Part shown: in pieces, positions 49,459-59,219 of the stretch
Layout: each line of letters opens with the position of its first letter
Position numbering within the stretch: the first letter of the stretch is position 1
Source: Oleispira sp963933055
Lineage (GTDB): Bacteria > Pseudomonadota > Gammaproteobacteria > Pseudomonadales > Oceanobacteraceae
Direction: 5' to 3'
Assembly (NCBI GenBank): GCA_963933055.1
Contig: CAWVSY010000009.1
Span: 1 to 64,000 of the forward strand
Length of the DNA: 64,000 bases
Notes under the pieces: model-generated
Seen by the model: only the letters and a program-made list of their open reading frames with translations
Database searches by the model: none
What the model was told of the DNA's origin: nothing
Made by a program: the position numbers and the translations under genes

Positions 49459-50463
49459 ATGAATGAATTAAAAACACGACTCAACCAAGCTTGGCAAGCC
49501 CGCACTGACTTACAGCAGCAGTGGCAAGAAGAAAATACCAACTGCTACCGTATTTTCCACGGCACCAACGAAGGCTTACCTGGCACAACGCTCGATCGTT
49601 ATGGCCCTTTGCTAATACTACAAACCTTTCACCAGGCGGTTACAGAAGAGGAGCTAGCGCAAGTACGTGAGTTTGCCTCAGATCTATTTCCAGACTTGCA
49701 TTTAGTTTATAACGATCGCAGTCGTGATAATTCGCGCATCCAAGTCGAAAATGATGAAATTCATGCACTTGATAGCCAGCCTGTAGAAGCGGTAGAGCTT
49801 GGGGTTAATTATCGCATTCAAGGTCGCCATCAAGGCCAAGACCCTTGGCTATTCTTAGATTTACGCGCAGGCCGTCGCTATGTGAAAGCACACTGCAAAG
49901 ATAAAACGGTACTGAATTTATTCTCTTATACGTGCGGAATCGGCATTGCAGCAGGTGTGGGTGGTGCAAAGCGCGTTGTTAATGTAGATTTTGCGGAATC
50001 ATCGTTAGCGGTAGGGATCGAAAACGCACAATTGAATCAGCTTAATCAAGTTGAATTCATTCAATCGGATGTATTTCCTGCAATTAAACAGTTTGCCAAC
50101 ATGCCCATCAGCGTTCGTCGTGGCAAAAAACTCCCCAAGTATCCCAAACACGCACCTGAACAATTTGACCTAGTATTTTTGGATCCGCCACGCTGGGCGA
50201 AAAGTGCTTTTGGTAATGTTGATTTAATCCGTGATTATCAATCACTGTTCAAGCCAAGCTTGTTAGCGACAAAAGATGGCGGGCAATTGATTTGCTGCAA
50301 TAACGTAGCGCAGGTTGATCGTGATGAATGGCTGGAGTCGCTAAAACGCTGTGCAATAAAAGCCGGACGCCCATTAAAAAGTATTGAAATGCTACTTCCG
50401 GATGCCGATTTCCCAAGCCCAGATGGTAATCCACCACTTAAGATTGCGATTTGCCAGCTGTAG
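49459..50463 (+). CDS. RlmI-like class I rRNA methyltransferase
   Basis: A 334-residue SAM methyltransferase. SAM motif VLNLFSYTCGIGIAAGVGGAK, then VVNVDFAESSLA, and the catalytic VFLDPPRWAKSAFG are all present. The opening half corresponds to the RlmI EEHI-type domain (EENTNCYRIFHGTNEGLPG) without a clear PUA domain, so it is shorter than RlmI (396). The target is probably a cytosine in 23S rRNA, but this is not shown. A terminator shared with the convergent gdhB follows. Confidence 0.88.
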   Translation: MNELKTRLNQAWQARTDLQQQWQEENTNCYRIFHGTNEGLPGTTLDRYGPLLILQTFHQAVTEEELAQVREFASDLFPDLHLVYNDRSRDNSRIQVENDEIHALDSQPVEAVELGVNYRIQGRHQGQDPWLFLDLRAGRRYVKAHCKDKTVLNLFSYTCGIGIAAGVGGAKRVVNVDFAESSLAVGIENAQLNQLNQVEFIQSDVFPAIKQFANMPISVRRGKKLPKYPKHAPEQFDLVFLDPPRWAKSAFGNVDLIRDYQSLFKPSLLATKDGGQLICCNNVAQVDRDEWLESLKRCAIKAGRPLKSIEMLLPDADFPSPDGNPPLKIAICQL

Positions 50464-50489
50464 TTTTTGTGCCTTCCTGAAATCGAACA

Positions 50490-50527
50490 AAAGCGCATGC
50501 GGTTAAAGACAAACCCGCCTGCGCTTT
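50490..50527. terminator. Bidirectional terminator between the RlmI-like gene and gdhB
   Basis: AAAGCGCA (50490-50497) pairs with TGCGCTTT (50520-50527), with a GCGG/CCGC inner extension. T residues follow on both strands (GCTTTTAAT on plus, TTTTG on minus). It lies between two convergent genes. Confidence 0.75.
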
Positions 50528-50542
50528 GCTTTTAATAGCGAT

Positions 50543-53500
50543 CTAGCCACAATCCTGAGACAGATGTTTACTTGCTTGCGCAAGATCCAATAACTCTCTC
50601 AAGGCAACTGAATACATCGCATACTCTGCTTTATCCGAAGCTCGAAGCTCGTCCAACATGCGCTGCCAACGACTCACTAGATGAGGATGCCCTGTTTTCC
50701 ACTGTTCCATCAACTCAAGCATGGGTTTATCGCCACCCTCTTCAGCACTTAAAACCGAGACCGTTAATGACCTTAGCTGCCAATCCATATCATCACGGAA
50801 AGCTTCACGTGCTAAGCCCTGCCAATGAGAGTTTACTTCTAGATTATTAATCTGTTCTAAGAACCAGTTTAACGACAGCGATTCACCCACACAGAAGTAA
50901 GCTTCTGCAACACGTTCGAGAGGACGCTCAGTCTGCTGTGAAGCTTCTATAATACCCAGCGCAGAAAATAACGAGCTAGTACCCGCAGCCAACGCCGAAA
51001 CATGTTCTGGCACACCCTGCTCAAGATAATTATCAAAACGGCCCTGCCAAGTATCCTTGGTCGATCCTTGCAACCATTGAGCTAAGTTACTTCTAACAGC
51101 ATCCACACTCGACTTAAAGGCATCAACTTCTGCCGCCACATCCATATCGGTACGACGGTTGCGCAAGAACCAGCGACTCGCTCGGCGCACCAAACGCATC
51201 AAACGGCTCATCATATCGGCCTGAACTTTGGCAGGAATCTGATAATCCAGCGCTTCAATTTTAGCCCACAAATCATGTAAGCCAAATACATCGCGCGCGG
51301 CCACATACGCACGGGCAACCTCAACAACCGTTGCCCCCGTTGATTCCGCTAAGCGATTAACAAACGTAATGCCCATATGATTAACTAAATCGTTCGCCAG
51401 TTGCGTTGCCACAATTTCAGAACGCAATTTATGGTTCATTACAGGGCCATTATAATCATCCACCAATTTCTGCGGGAACGCGGTTTCAACAATTTTGCTC
51501 AAATAAGGATCTAGACTTATGGCTTCTAAATTTAAGCGTTCTTTCAAATCGGCTTTAGCGTAAGAAATTAAAATCGACAGCTCGGGCTTAGTTAAACCTT
51601 TGCCAGTAGATTTACGCTCAGCAATGGTTTCTTCATCCGGTAAATACTCCAGCGCTCGATTTAATTTGCCCGACTCTTCGAAATCATGAATTAAATTAAC
51701 ATACTCATCCATGCGTTCTTTGCATTCATGATGCGCCAATGCAATTGCTTGAGTCTGTCGATAATTATTATTTAATACCAAGGCCGAAACAGCATCGGTC
51801 ATTTGCATAAATAATTGATTACGCTGCTTGGGTGTCATATCACCAGAGGCGACAATCTCATTCAACATAATTTTAATATTCACTTCATGGTCTGAGCAGT
51901 CTACTCCCCCGGCATTATCAATAAAGTCTGTATAAGAAGAACCACCAGCAAGCGCATAATCAATTCGCCCAAGCTGCGTCATCCCTAAGTTACCGCCTTC
52001 CCCAACCACTTTCGCTCGCACTTGGTTGCCATTAATTCTCACCGCATCCGTCGCTTTATCACCCACATTGGCATGAGTTTCGTTCTTACCTTTAATGTAC
52101 GTTCCGATGCCACCATTCCAAATCAAATCCACAGGGGCTAACAATAAGGCCTTAATCAAATCATTCGGGGCTAGCACATCTTGTTGAATGTCAAAACGAC
52201 GCTTCATTTCAGGGCTAATCCTAATAGATTTAGCACTGCGCGAAAAAACAGCCCCGCCTTTAGAAATCAGAGATTTGTTGTAATCATCCCAAGTGGAACG
52301 AGGCAATTCAAATAAGCGCTTACGCTCAACAAAACTTGTCGCGGCATCAGGGTTAGGATCGATAAAGATATGCATATGGTTAAACGCAGCCGTTAATTGA
52401 ATGTGCTCCGATAACAGCATACCGTTACCAAAAACATCCCCCGCCATATCACCAATACCGACTACCGTGAAATCTTCCTCTTGAACATTCAGGCCTTTCT
52501 CTCGGAAATGACGCTGCACGGAGACCCAAGCACCGCGAGCTGTGATACCCATTTTCTTGTGGTCATAACCAATAGAGCCACCGGACGCAAAAGCATCCCC
52601 TAACCAGAAGCCGCGCTCAACTGCGATGCCATTCGAGATATCAGAAAAGGTTGCCGTTCCTTTGTCGGCTGCGACCACCAAATACACGTCATCGTCATCA
52701 TGTCGAACAACCTCTAAAGGCGGTACGACTTTTCCATCAACCAAGTTGTCCGTGACATCCAGCAATGAACTAATGAAGGTTTTATAACAAGCAATGCCTT
52801 CTTCTAGCCATTCATCACGAGACATTTCAGGTTTCAAGTTCTTAGCAACAAAACCACCTTTAGCCCCTACCGGAACGATAACGGCATTTTTAACCTGCTG
52901 CGCCTTGACCAAACCCAATACTTCCGTACGGAAATCTTCACCACGATCTGACCAGCGCAAACCACCTCGCGCTACCTTGCCCCCTCGTAGGTGAACACCT
53001 TCAACTTTTGGCGAATACACAAAAATCTCAAACATCGGCCTTGGCAAAGGCATATCACTAATTTGATGCGGGTTCATTTTGAACGAGATGTAATCTTTCG
53101 CACAGCCATCACCATTGCACTGATAGAAATTAGTTCGTAGGGTTGCCTTAATCAGCTCTAAATAACGACGAACAATGCGATCTTCATTTAGCTGTTCGAC
53201 CCCATCGAGCGCTTCCAGAATTTCTTTTTCGACTTGAGAAAAAGCAATACTGCGATGCTCTAACGTCCAATCAGGATGCAAACCAAATCGCACCTCGAAA
53301 GCCCTTACCAGCAATCGGCTAATATCAATATAACGACATAAAGTCGCTGCAATAGAAAATTCACTGATGCCGAATCGTATTTGCTTCATATAGCGCGCAT
53401 AACCACGCAACATAGCAATTTGACGCCAGCCAATTTCAGAACCCAATACTAATTTATTAAAAGCATCACTTTCAGCATTCTCATGCCATATATTTTTGAA

Positions 53501-55417
53501 GGTATCTTGGAATAAGCCTTTAACCGTCTGCATATCAATGCGTTCGGCTAACGTATATTCCAATAAAAAATTATGAATCCAAACTCGACCCCCATCAGCA
53601 AACTGCAGCCCATAAGGATGCTCACCAATCACCCGCAAACCTAGGTTTTCTAAAATAGGCAATACATCAGATAAGGGCAGAACATGATCAATATTGAATA
53701 ATTTAAAGCGTAACTGGTTCGCTCCCTCTTCCAGCTCACGATAAAAACTCATCGCAATGCCCTTCTCAGGGTTTGCTCTTAAATCTTCAATATGCTGAAT
53801 GTCCGCCACCGCGGTTCTCGAGCCAAAATCTTCACGATAGCCAGCAGGAAAAGCATCGCGATACATCTGGTGATAACGATTGCCTTTTTCTTCACCTACC
53901 TGCTCTAACAGTGAAGCATGCAAATCATCCCCCCAACTGCGCGCAACGAGCTGAATTTTTCGTTCTATTTCGTCATGATCAACCTCGCAGCTGTCATTAT
54001 TTTTTAACCGTAAAACAAAATGGGTTCGCGCTAAAATAGACTCAGAAAAACTGGTATTGAATTCAACAAAATCAGGATCGCAGGCTTCCTCTAAAACGCG
54101 CTGAATCTTGGTTCGCAGCTCAGTATTGTAAATATCCCTTGGGGTATAAACCATGCAATACAAAAATTTGCCGTAGGTTCCTTTGCGTAAAAAAGCACGG
54201 GTTTGACGACGCTCTTGAATATTCAAAATACCCAAGACGGTTTTATAGACTTGCTCAGAACTGGATTGAATCAACTCATCACGAGGATAAGATTCTAAAA
54301 TTCGATTCATCTCTTTTTCGCTATGGCTGCCTTTGCCAAAGCTAGCGAACTTACGTACTTGGCGTAACTTCTGACGTATTAAAGGAATATTGTCAGGGCT
54401 TTCGATATAGACAATGGACGTATAAAGCCCCATAAAGCGAATGCCACCAATGACTTCGCCTTTATCGTTAAATCGTTTAATGACAATGTAATCAGGATAA
54501 GCAGGTCGATGAACCCGACTGCGGTTGCCCGATTTAAAGAAATTAACAATCTCTGAGTTTAAAACAAAGCCTTGTATTTCTGCGGGTAATTCTTCTAAAA
54601 CACTGCGATTCTTGGAGACGTTATTAAAGCGAAAAATGCCCAAATCAAAGCTTTCATCACGCACAAGAAAGGTTTTATCACCTTCTTTTTCAATCGTGAA
54701 TTCATCGCAACCTAAAAAGGTGAAATGCCTATTATTCAACCAAGATAGAAAATCTTGAGCTTCTTTAATTTCTTTCTTCGGTTTATCACAGGGTAAATGG
54801 GTCAATTCCTCAGCAATTTTTTCCACCTTTTCGGTCAGCTTAGGAAAATCTTCAACGCAATGCGAAACCTCATTCAAAATACCTACCAAGGTATTTGATA
54901 AGTCATCCAGCATGTCGGCGTCAGTATGTCGATCCACTTCCATGTAAATAATGGCTTCGGCTTGGCTATTTTCAGAAGACTCAAATATAGGAGAGCTGGT
55001 CTTCTTCTTATGCTGGGCATCACGCTCTAGGTGCGCCACACAAGCATTAATCGAATGAATGGATATCTGACGGCGATTAATTTCAAGGCGAACAGAGTCA
55101 ATTAAAAAAGGCATTTCCTTTGCTAGCACTTCAATAACGGTATGCGTCGATTGCCAACCATGGGTTTCAAAATCTGGATTAAAGACGCGAACCTTCGGCT
55201 GTTCAATGTTGTTCTTTTGAATAAATAGCCAACACGATACTGTCGCACCATACAGATCTTCAGGATTACGAGCATTTAAATCATCAACCGGAGCATCGGC
55301 ATAATAAAGCTTGGCAAATAATTTAATTCGCTCCGCTTGCCCCTTTTCATTTCTTTCATCAATCAAGCGATACAGTGCGGTTAAATCTGGCTTAGTTTTT
55401 GTTTTGCTCTGGCTCAT
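50543..55417 (-). CDS. gdhB: NAD-dependent glutamate dehydrogenase, large (180-kDa) class
   Basis: A 1624-residue enzyme of the L_180 class, similar in size to Pseudomonas GdhB. Regulatory domains occupy the first ~700 residues; the catalytic part follows, with PVGAKGGFVAKNLKP, GGKVARGGLRWSDRGEDFRTE, ASGGSIGYDHKKMGITARGA and the NAD-binding VGIGDMAGDVFGNGMLLS. It oxidises glutamate to 2-oxoglutarate and ammonia for catabolism. It is divergent from the moxR-bat operon by about 250 bases. The amtB gene lies about 6 kb away but not in the same unit. Confidence 0.96.
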   Translation of the reverse strand: MSQSKTKTKPDLTALYRLIDERNEKGQAERIKLFAKLYYADAPVDDLNARNPEDLYGATVSCWLFIQKNNIEQPKVRVFNPDFETHGWQSTHTVIEVLAKEMPFLIDSVRLEINRRQISIHSINACVAHLERDAQHKKKTSSPIFESSENSQAEAIIYMEVDRHTDADMLDDLSNTLVGILNEVSHCVEDFPKLTEKVEKIAEELTHLPCDKPKKEIKEAQDFLSWLNNRHFTFLGCDEFTIEKEGDKTFLVRDESFDLGIFRFNNVSKNRSVLEELPAEIQGFVLNSEIVNFFKSGNRSRVHRPAYPDYIVIKRFNDKGEVIGGIRFMGLYTSIVYIESPDNIPLIRQKLRQVRKFASFGKGSHSEKEMNRILESYPRDELIQSSSEQVYKTVLGILNIQERRQTRAFLRKGTYGKFLYCMVYTPRDIYNTELRTKIQRVLEEACDPDFVEFNTSFSESILARTHFVLRLKNNDSCEVDHDEIERKIQLVARSWGDDLHASLLEQVGEEKGNRYHQMYRDAFPAGYREDFGSRTAVADIQHIEDLRANPEKGIAMSFYRELEEGANQLRFKLFNIDHVLPLSDVLPILENLGLRVIGEHPYGLQFADGGRVWIHNFLLEYTLAERIDMQTVKGLFQDTFKNIWHENAESDAFNKLVLGSEIGWRQIAMLRGYARYMKQIRFGISEFSIAATLCRYIDISRLLVRAFEVRFGLHPDWTLEHRSIAFSQVEKEILEALDGVEQLNEDRIVRRYLELIKATLRTNFYQCNGDGCAKDYISFKMNPHQISDMPLPRPMFEIFVYSPKVEGVHLRGGKVARGGLRWSDRGEDFRTEVLGLVKAQQVKNAVIVPVGAKGGFVAKNLKPEMSRDEWLEEGIACYKTFISSLLDVTDNLVDGKVVPPLEVVRHDDDDVYLVVAADKGTATFSDISNGIAVERGFWLGDAFASGGSIGYDHKKMGITARGAWVSVQRHFREKGLNVQEEDFTVVGIGDMAGDVFGNGMLLSEHIQLTAAFNHMHIFIDPNPDAATSFVERKRLFELPRSTWDDYNKSLISKGGAVFSRSAKSIRISPEMKRRFDIQQDVLAPNDLIKALLLAPVDLIWNGGIGTYIKGKNETHANVGDKATDAVRINGNQVRAKVVGEGGNLGMTQLGRIDYALAGGSSYTDFIDNAGGVDCSDHEVNIKIMLNEIVASGDMTPKQRNQLFMQMTDAVSALVLNNNYRQTQAIALAHHECKERMDEYVNLIHDFEESGKLNRALEYLPDEETIAERKSTGKGLTKPELSILISYAKADLKERLNLEAISLDPYLSKIVETAFPQKLVDDYNGPVMNHKLRSEIVATQLANDLVNHMGITFVNRLAESTGATVVEVARAYVAARDVFGLHDLWAKIEALDYQIPAKVQADMMSRLMRLVRRASRWFLRNRRTDMDVAAEVDAFKSSVDAVRSNLAQWLQGSTKDTWQGRFDNYLEQGVPEHVSALAAGTSSLFSALGIIEASQQTERPLERVAEAYFCVGESLSLNWFLEQINNLEVNSHWQGLAREAFRDDMDWQLRSLTVSVLSAEEGGDKPMLELMEQWKTGHPHLVSRWQRMLDELRASDKAEYAMYSVALRELLDLAQASKHLSQDCG

Positions 55418-55683
55418 ACTCAGCAGTTCCTACTCATTGATATAGAATGTTCCTTACTTTATATATTAGACCAATTTTTTCTAATAACATTTGTCCTAAC
55501 TTATAAAAAGTCTATTAACTATTTAGACAAATTATCACACGGGCTCCTCCAAAGCTGTGTAAAGTAGTGTGAGGCTAAGAACTTTTCCTGAAATTGCTCA
55601 TCTTAAGCATTGACGTAAGCGCTTCATTCAATAAAATCCTTATTAAATCAAATAATTACACCGAATAGAGAGTGAGTAGCAAG

Positions 55684-56637
55684 ATGCAGCAGGGATTCAA
55701 ACAGCTAAAACAAGCATTGAGCGCCAATATTATTGGCCAACACCATCTAATTGACCGTTTATTGATCGCATTACTGGCCGATGGCCACTTATTAGTAGAA
55801 GGCGCACCGGGTCTTGCAAAAACCAAAGCGATTAATGCTTTGGCCGACCACATTGAAGGGGATTTCAAACGCATACAATTCACCCCTGATTTATTACCTG
55901 GCGATATAACGGGTACTGAAATTTACCGTCCAGAAGAAGGCACCTTTAAATTCCAACAAGGTCCTATTTTTCACAACTTAATTTTAGCGGATGAAATCAA
56001 CCGCGCCCCAGCAAAAGTACAAAGTGCTTTATTAGAAGCCATGGCTGAGCGTCAAGTTTCCGTAGGGGGCAATACAATGCCTCTCGAAAAATTATTTTTA
56101 GTCATGGCGACTCAAAACCCAATTGAACAAGAAGGCACCTACCCGTTACCGGAAGCACAGCTCGACCGTTTTTTGATGCATGTCGTCATTGGTTACCCCG
56201 ATGCCGAAGCGGAGCAAAAAATCCTACGTTTAGTTCGTGGCGAAGCCATGGATCAAGCACCTGAAATGGGTGAAACCATGACTCAAGCAGATATCTTTGC
56301 CGCACGCCAAGAAACCCTTAATTTGCATTTAAGCGAATCTGTCGAAAAGTACATCGTTCAATTGGTAATGGCTACGCGCGAGCCTAAGCATTATGGTGAA
56401 GACATTGCGAACTGGATTGATTATGGCGCAAGCCCTCGTGGCACCATTGCTTTAGAGCGCTGCGCTCGTGCTCATGCATGGCTAAACGACCGTGATTTTG
56501 TGAGCCCAGATGATGTTCAAGCCATTGCTCACGACGTTTTACGCCACCGTATATTATTAAGCTTCGAAGCAGAAGCCAGCGGCATGACGACAGATAAAGT
56601 CATTAATGAATTAATCCGTCGCGTCCCTTTATCCTAA
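55684..56637 (+). CDS. MoxR-family AAA+ ATPase of the Bat operon
   Basis: About 317 residues from ATG 55684 (a GTG at 55672 is in frame; GAGAGTGAG fits the ATG better as ribosome site). Motifs: Walker A LVEGAPGLAKTKAI, Walker B NLILADEINRAPAK, sensor LVMATQNPIEQEGTYPLPEAQLDRFLMHV. The GAPGLAKT P-loop is typical of the MoxR APE/Bat branch. It leads an operon with DUF58, DUF4381, BatA, BatBC and BatD genes, and probably remodels the VWA proteins or their client. Confidence 0.94.
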   Translation: MQQGFKQLKQALSANIIGQHHLIDRLLIALLADGHLLVEGAPGLAKTKAINALADHIEGDFKRIQFTPDLLPGDITGTEIYRPEEGTFKFQQGPIFHNLILADEINRAPAKVQSALLEAMAERQVSVGGNTMPLEKLFLVMATQNPIEQEGTYPLPEAQLDRFLMHVVIGYPDAEAEQKILRLVRGEAMDQAPEMGETMTQADIFAARQETLNLHLSESVEKYIVQLVMATREPKHYGEDIANWIDYGASPRGTIALERCARAHAWLNDRDFVSPDDVQAIAHDVLRHRILLSFEAEASGMTTDKVINELIRRVPLS

Positions 56638-56664
56638 GCGCTGATATTTAAAAGGATAAGGATA

Positions 56665-57648
56665 ATGGCACAGGCTCGTACGCAGACAAGCACAAAAAAT
56701 CAGCCTCAAGGGTTATCAACCGGGGCTGAGATTACAACCGATAACTTGGTAACCATGCGCAAACTCGCCAATCTTTTGCCTATTCATAAGCAAAAGAAGG
56801 TTCTTAACGAATTAGCGGGGATACACACCTCTAATTTACGAGGGCGTGGCGTCGACTTTTCGGAAGTTCGTAGCTATCAACCAGGTGATGATATTCGGGC
56901 AATGGATTGGCGAGTAACCGCACGCAATCAAAAGCCTCATATCAAAGTTTTCCGTGAAGAACGTGAACGTCCCATCATGATCGTATGTGATTTGCGCTCA
57001 AGCATGTTCTTCGGAACCCAATATGCGTTTAAATCAGTTCTGGCAGCCGACATTGCTAGTTTATTTGCATGGTCTGCCTTAAATAATGGCGACCGTATTG
57101 GTGCGTTATTATTTGATAATGATCGCGAAATAGACATCCGCCCAAAGCCAGGTCGTAAACAAGTGATGCATGTGCTGCATGAACTGGCTGAGTTCAATCA
57201 ACAACAAACGCCCATAAACACCACGAAGCCGAGCAGCCGCTTAGCAGAAATGTGTCGCCATGTGCGTCAAATAACTCGCCCAGGCAGCACCGTTTATTTT
57301 ATTTCAGACTGGCAAGGCTTTGATCAAGACTGCGAACGTCAACTGCATAAAATCAGTAAAAGTAACGATGTGGTAGCACTGAATATATTTGATGCCTTTG
57401 AAGAAAATATATTACCACTGGGCAGCTACCCACTCACCGATGGTCAGCAGCGCATGCAATTAGAATGTTATTCAAAGTCTCAAGGCATTGCACATCAGCA
57501 AGCATTCCAGCAGCGCATACAAGAGTTAAAACAAAAAACATTAAAACTCGGCATTCCGCTGATCAATTTGCAAGCCAAAGGGGACGTCATATCCGACTTA
57601 CGCTCCGGCTTAGGTTTAAGCCAAACGGCGATGAACAAGTTGCTATAA
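56665..57648 (+). CDS. DUF58 domain protein (VWA-like)
   Basis: A 327-residue soluble protein with the DUF58 signature GRGVDFSEVRSYQPGDDIRAMDWRVTARN. A VWA-like segment begins at PIMIVCDLRSSMFFG, where the MIDAS is partly kept (DLRSSM). The family is a regular partner of MoxR ATPases. It lies 27 bases after moxR and 17 before the DUF4381 gene. Confidence 0.92.
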   Translation: MAQARTQTSTKNQPQGLSTGAEITTDNLVTMRKLANLLPIHKQKKVLNELAGIHTSNLRGRGVDFSEVRSYQPGDDIRAMDWRVTARNQKPHIKVFREERERPIMIVCDLRSSMFFGTQYAFKSVLAADIASLFAWSALNNGDRIGALLFDNDREIDIRPKPGRKQVMHVLHELAEFNQQQTPINTTKPSSRLAEMCRHVRQITRPGSTVYFISDWQGFDQDCERQLHKISKSNDVVALNIFDAFEENILPLGSYPLTDGQQRMQLECYSKSQGIAHQQAFQQRIQELKQKTLKLGIPLINLQAKGDVISDLRSGLGLSQTAMNKLL

Positions 57649-57665
57649 GATAAGGGCCGTTAACA

Positions 57666-58199
57666 ATGCAAAACCCAGCACCAGATTTGTCACAACTCAA
57701 AGACATACATTTACCCAATCCAATTCCTGAATGGCCAATGGCGATAGGTTGGTGGCTATTACTTGCCTTTTTTATATTGGCGATCATTGCTGGCATCATT
57801 TTCTGGCAGCAAGATCGTAAAAAAAACCAAACAAAAAAAGCTGCATTATGGCTACTCAAACGTCAATACAACGATTTTAAAGAGCACAAAGACAAGCAAG
57901 TTTTTTTGCAACAAAGCAATCAAGTACTCAAACGCTATTGCTTAGAAAAATATCCACATGCCGCAGGCCTATCAGGCAAGATTTGGTTGAGTTTTTTAAA
58001 TCGACGCAGCCCAAAAACCTTTTTTAAAGATGACTTAGCTAACGCCATTAGCCAAGGGGTGTATCAACAACACTGCGAATACGATGCTCATGCCTTGTAT
58101 TCTGCTTGCATCAATTGGTTAAAAAACAACAAACCCATTCAACAAAGAGAATCGTTCTGGGTGCCAGACACTACACATAATGGAGGCTCACATGATTGA
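57666..58199 (+). CDS. DUF4381 membrane protein
   Basis: A 177-residue protein with one N-terminal membrane helix (about residues 24-46) after the sequence LPNPIPEWPMAIGWW, then a basic cytoplasmic domain. It matches DUF4381 proteins found between DUF58 and BatA genes. Its last codons overlap the start of the batA gene as ATGATTGA, so translation is coupled. Confidence 0.9.
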   Translation: MQNPAPDLSQLKDIHLPNPIPEWPMAIGWWLLLAFFILAIIAGIIFWQQDRKKNQTKKAALWLLKRQYNDFKEHKDKQVFLQQSNQVLKRYCLEKYPHAAGLSGKIWLSFLNRRSPKTFFKDDLANAISQGVYQQHCEYDAHALYSACINWLKNNKPIQQRESFWVPDTTHNGGSHD

Positions 58200-59217
58200 T
58201 TGGCATTGGCCTTGGGCTTTTTATCTATTACCACTTCCTTTGCTTATATTTTGGATACTGCCCAAAGTAAAACGCCAAGAAGCCGCGCTTAAAGTGCCCA
58301 GCCTATCGCTATGGGAAACATCCACCAATAGCGCGCACATTAAAACGGAAAATACTTGGCCGACATTAATATTGCCGACGCTGCTTTGGCTTGCACTATT
58401 AACGGCTCTGGCTCGCCCACACATTCTAGGGGAAACCGTTGAATTGCCGACATCCGGACGCGACCTAATGCTTGCCATCGATTTATCAGGCAGCATGGCG
58501 ATTGAAGACATGCAGCTAAAAGGTCGTCCCGTCAATCGTCTTTCTACCGTTAAGAATGTCCTCAACGATTTTATTAGTGAGCGCCAAGGTGATCGCATTG
58601 GTTTGGTTTTATTTGGCAGCCAAGCGTATTTACAATCGCCTTTAACCTTTGATTGGCAAACAGTTCAAACATTAATGAACGAAGCTCAAATCGGGCTTGC
58701 AGGAAAGCAAACCGCCATTGGTGATGCCATTGGCCTAACGATTAAGCGCCTTCAATCACACCCTGAGCAAAGCCGCGTTGTTATTTTATTAACTGATGGC
58801 GCAAATACCGCAGGAGAAGTCGAGCCATTAAAAGCCGCGGAACTGGCACAACAAAGCCATGTAAAAATTTACACCATCGGCCTAGGAGCAGACTCAATGA
58901 AAGTATCGAGTTTCTTTGGCAGTCGACAAGTTAATCCATCGCGCGACTTGGATGAAAAAAGCTTACAACAAATAGCTGAAATTACGGGCGGCCATTATTT
59001 CCGTGCCAGAGACAGCGAAGAATTAGAACAAATATACGACATGATTGATCAATTAGAGCCAACAGAGAAAGATCCTGAAATTTTTCGACCGCAAATTAAC
59101 GTCTATTTTTGGCCACTCGCCGCTGCCCTACTGATCAGTTTTTTAATGGCACTGCAAGCCATTGGATTATTTCGCCATTTAAACCATTTCGTAAAAACTA
59201 AAACGAGAAAATTATAA
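58192..59217 (+). CDS. batA: BatA-like VWA membrane protein
   Basis: 341 residues from ATG 58192, with GGAGG about six bases upstream; the frame extends four codons further. Membrane helices flank a VWA domain whose MIDAS reads AIDLSGSMAIEDM near residue 90. The C-terminal helix (about 305-328) anchors it, as in Bacteroides BatA. The VWA part faces the periplasm or cytoplasm and is expected to bind a partner through a metal. Second VWA gene follows two bases later. Confidence 0.93.
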   Translation: MIDWHWPWAFYLLPLPLLIFWILPKVKRQEAALKVPSLSLWETSTNSAHIKTENTWPTLILPTLLWLALLTALARPHILGETVELPTSGRDLMLAIDLSGSMAIEDMQLKGRPVNRLSTVKNVLNDFISERQGDRIGLVLFGSQAYLQSPLTFDWQTVQTLMNEAQIGLAGKQTAIGDAIGLTIKRLQSHPEQSRVVILLTDGANTAGEVEPLKAAELAQQSHVKIYTIGLGADSMKVSSFFGSRQVNPSRDLDEKSLQQIAEITGGHYFRARDSEELEQIYDMIDQLEPTEKDPEIFRPQINVYFWPLAAALLISFLMALQAIGLFRHLNHFVKTKTRKL

Positions 59218-59219
59218 CC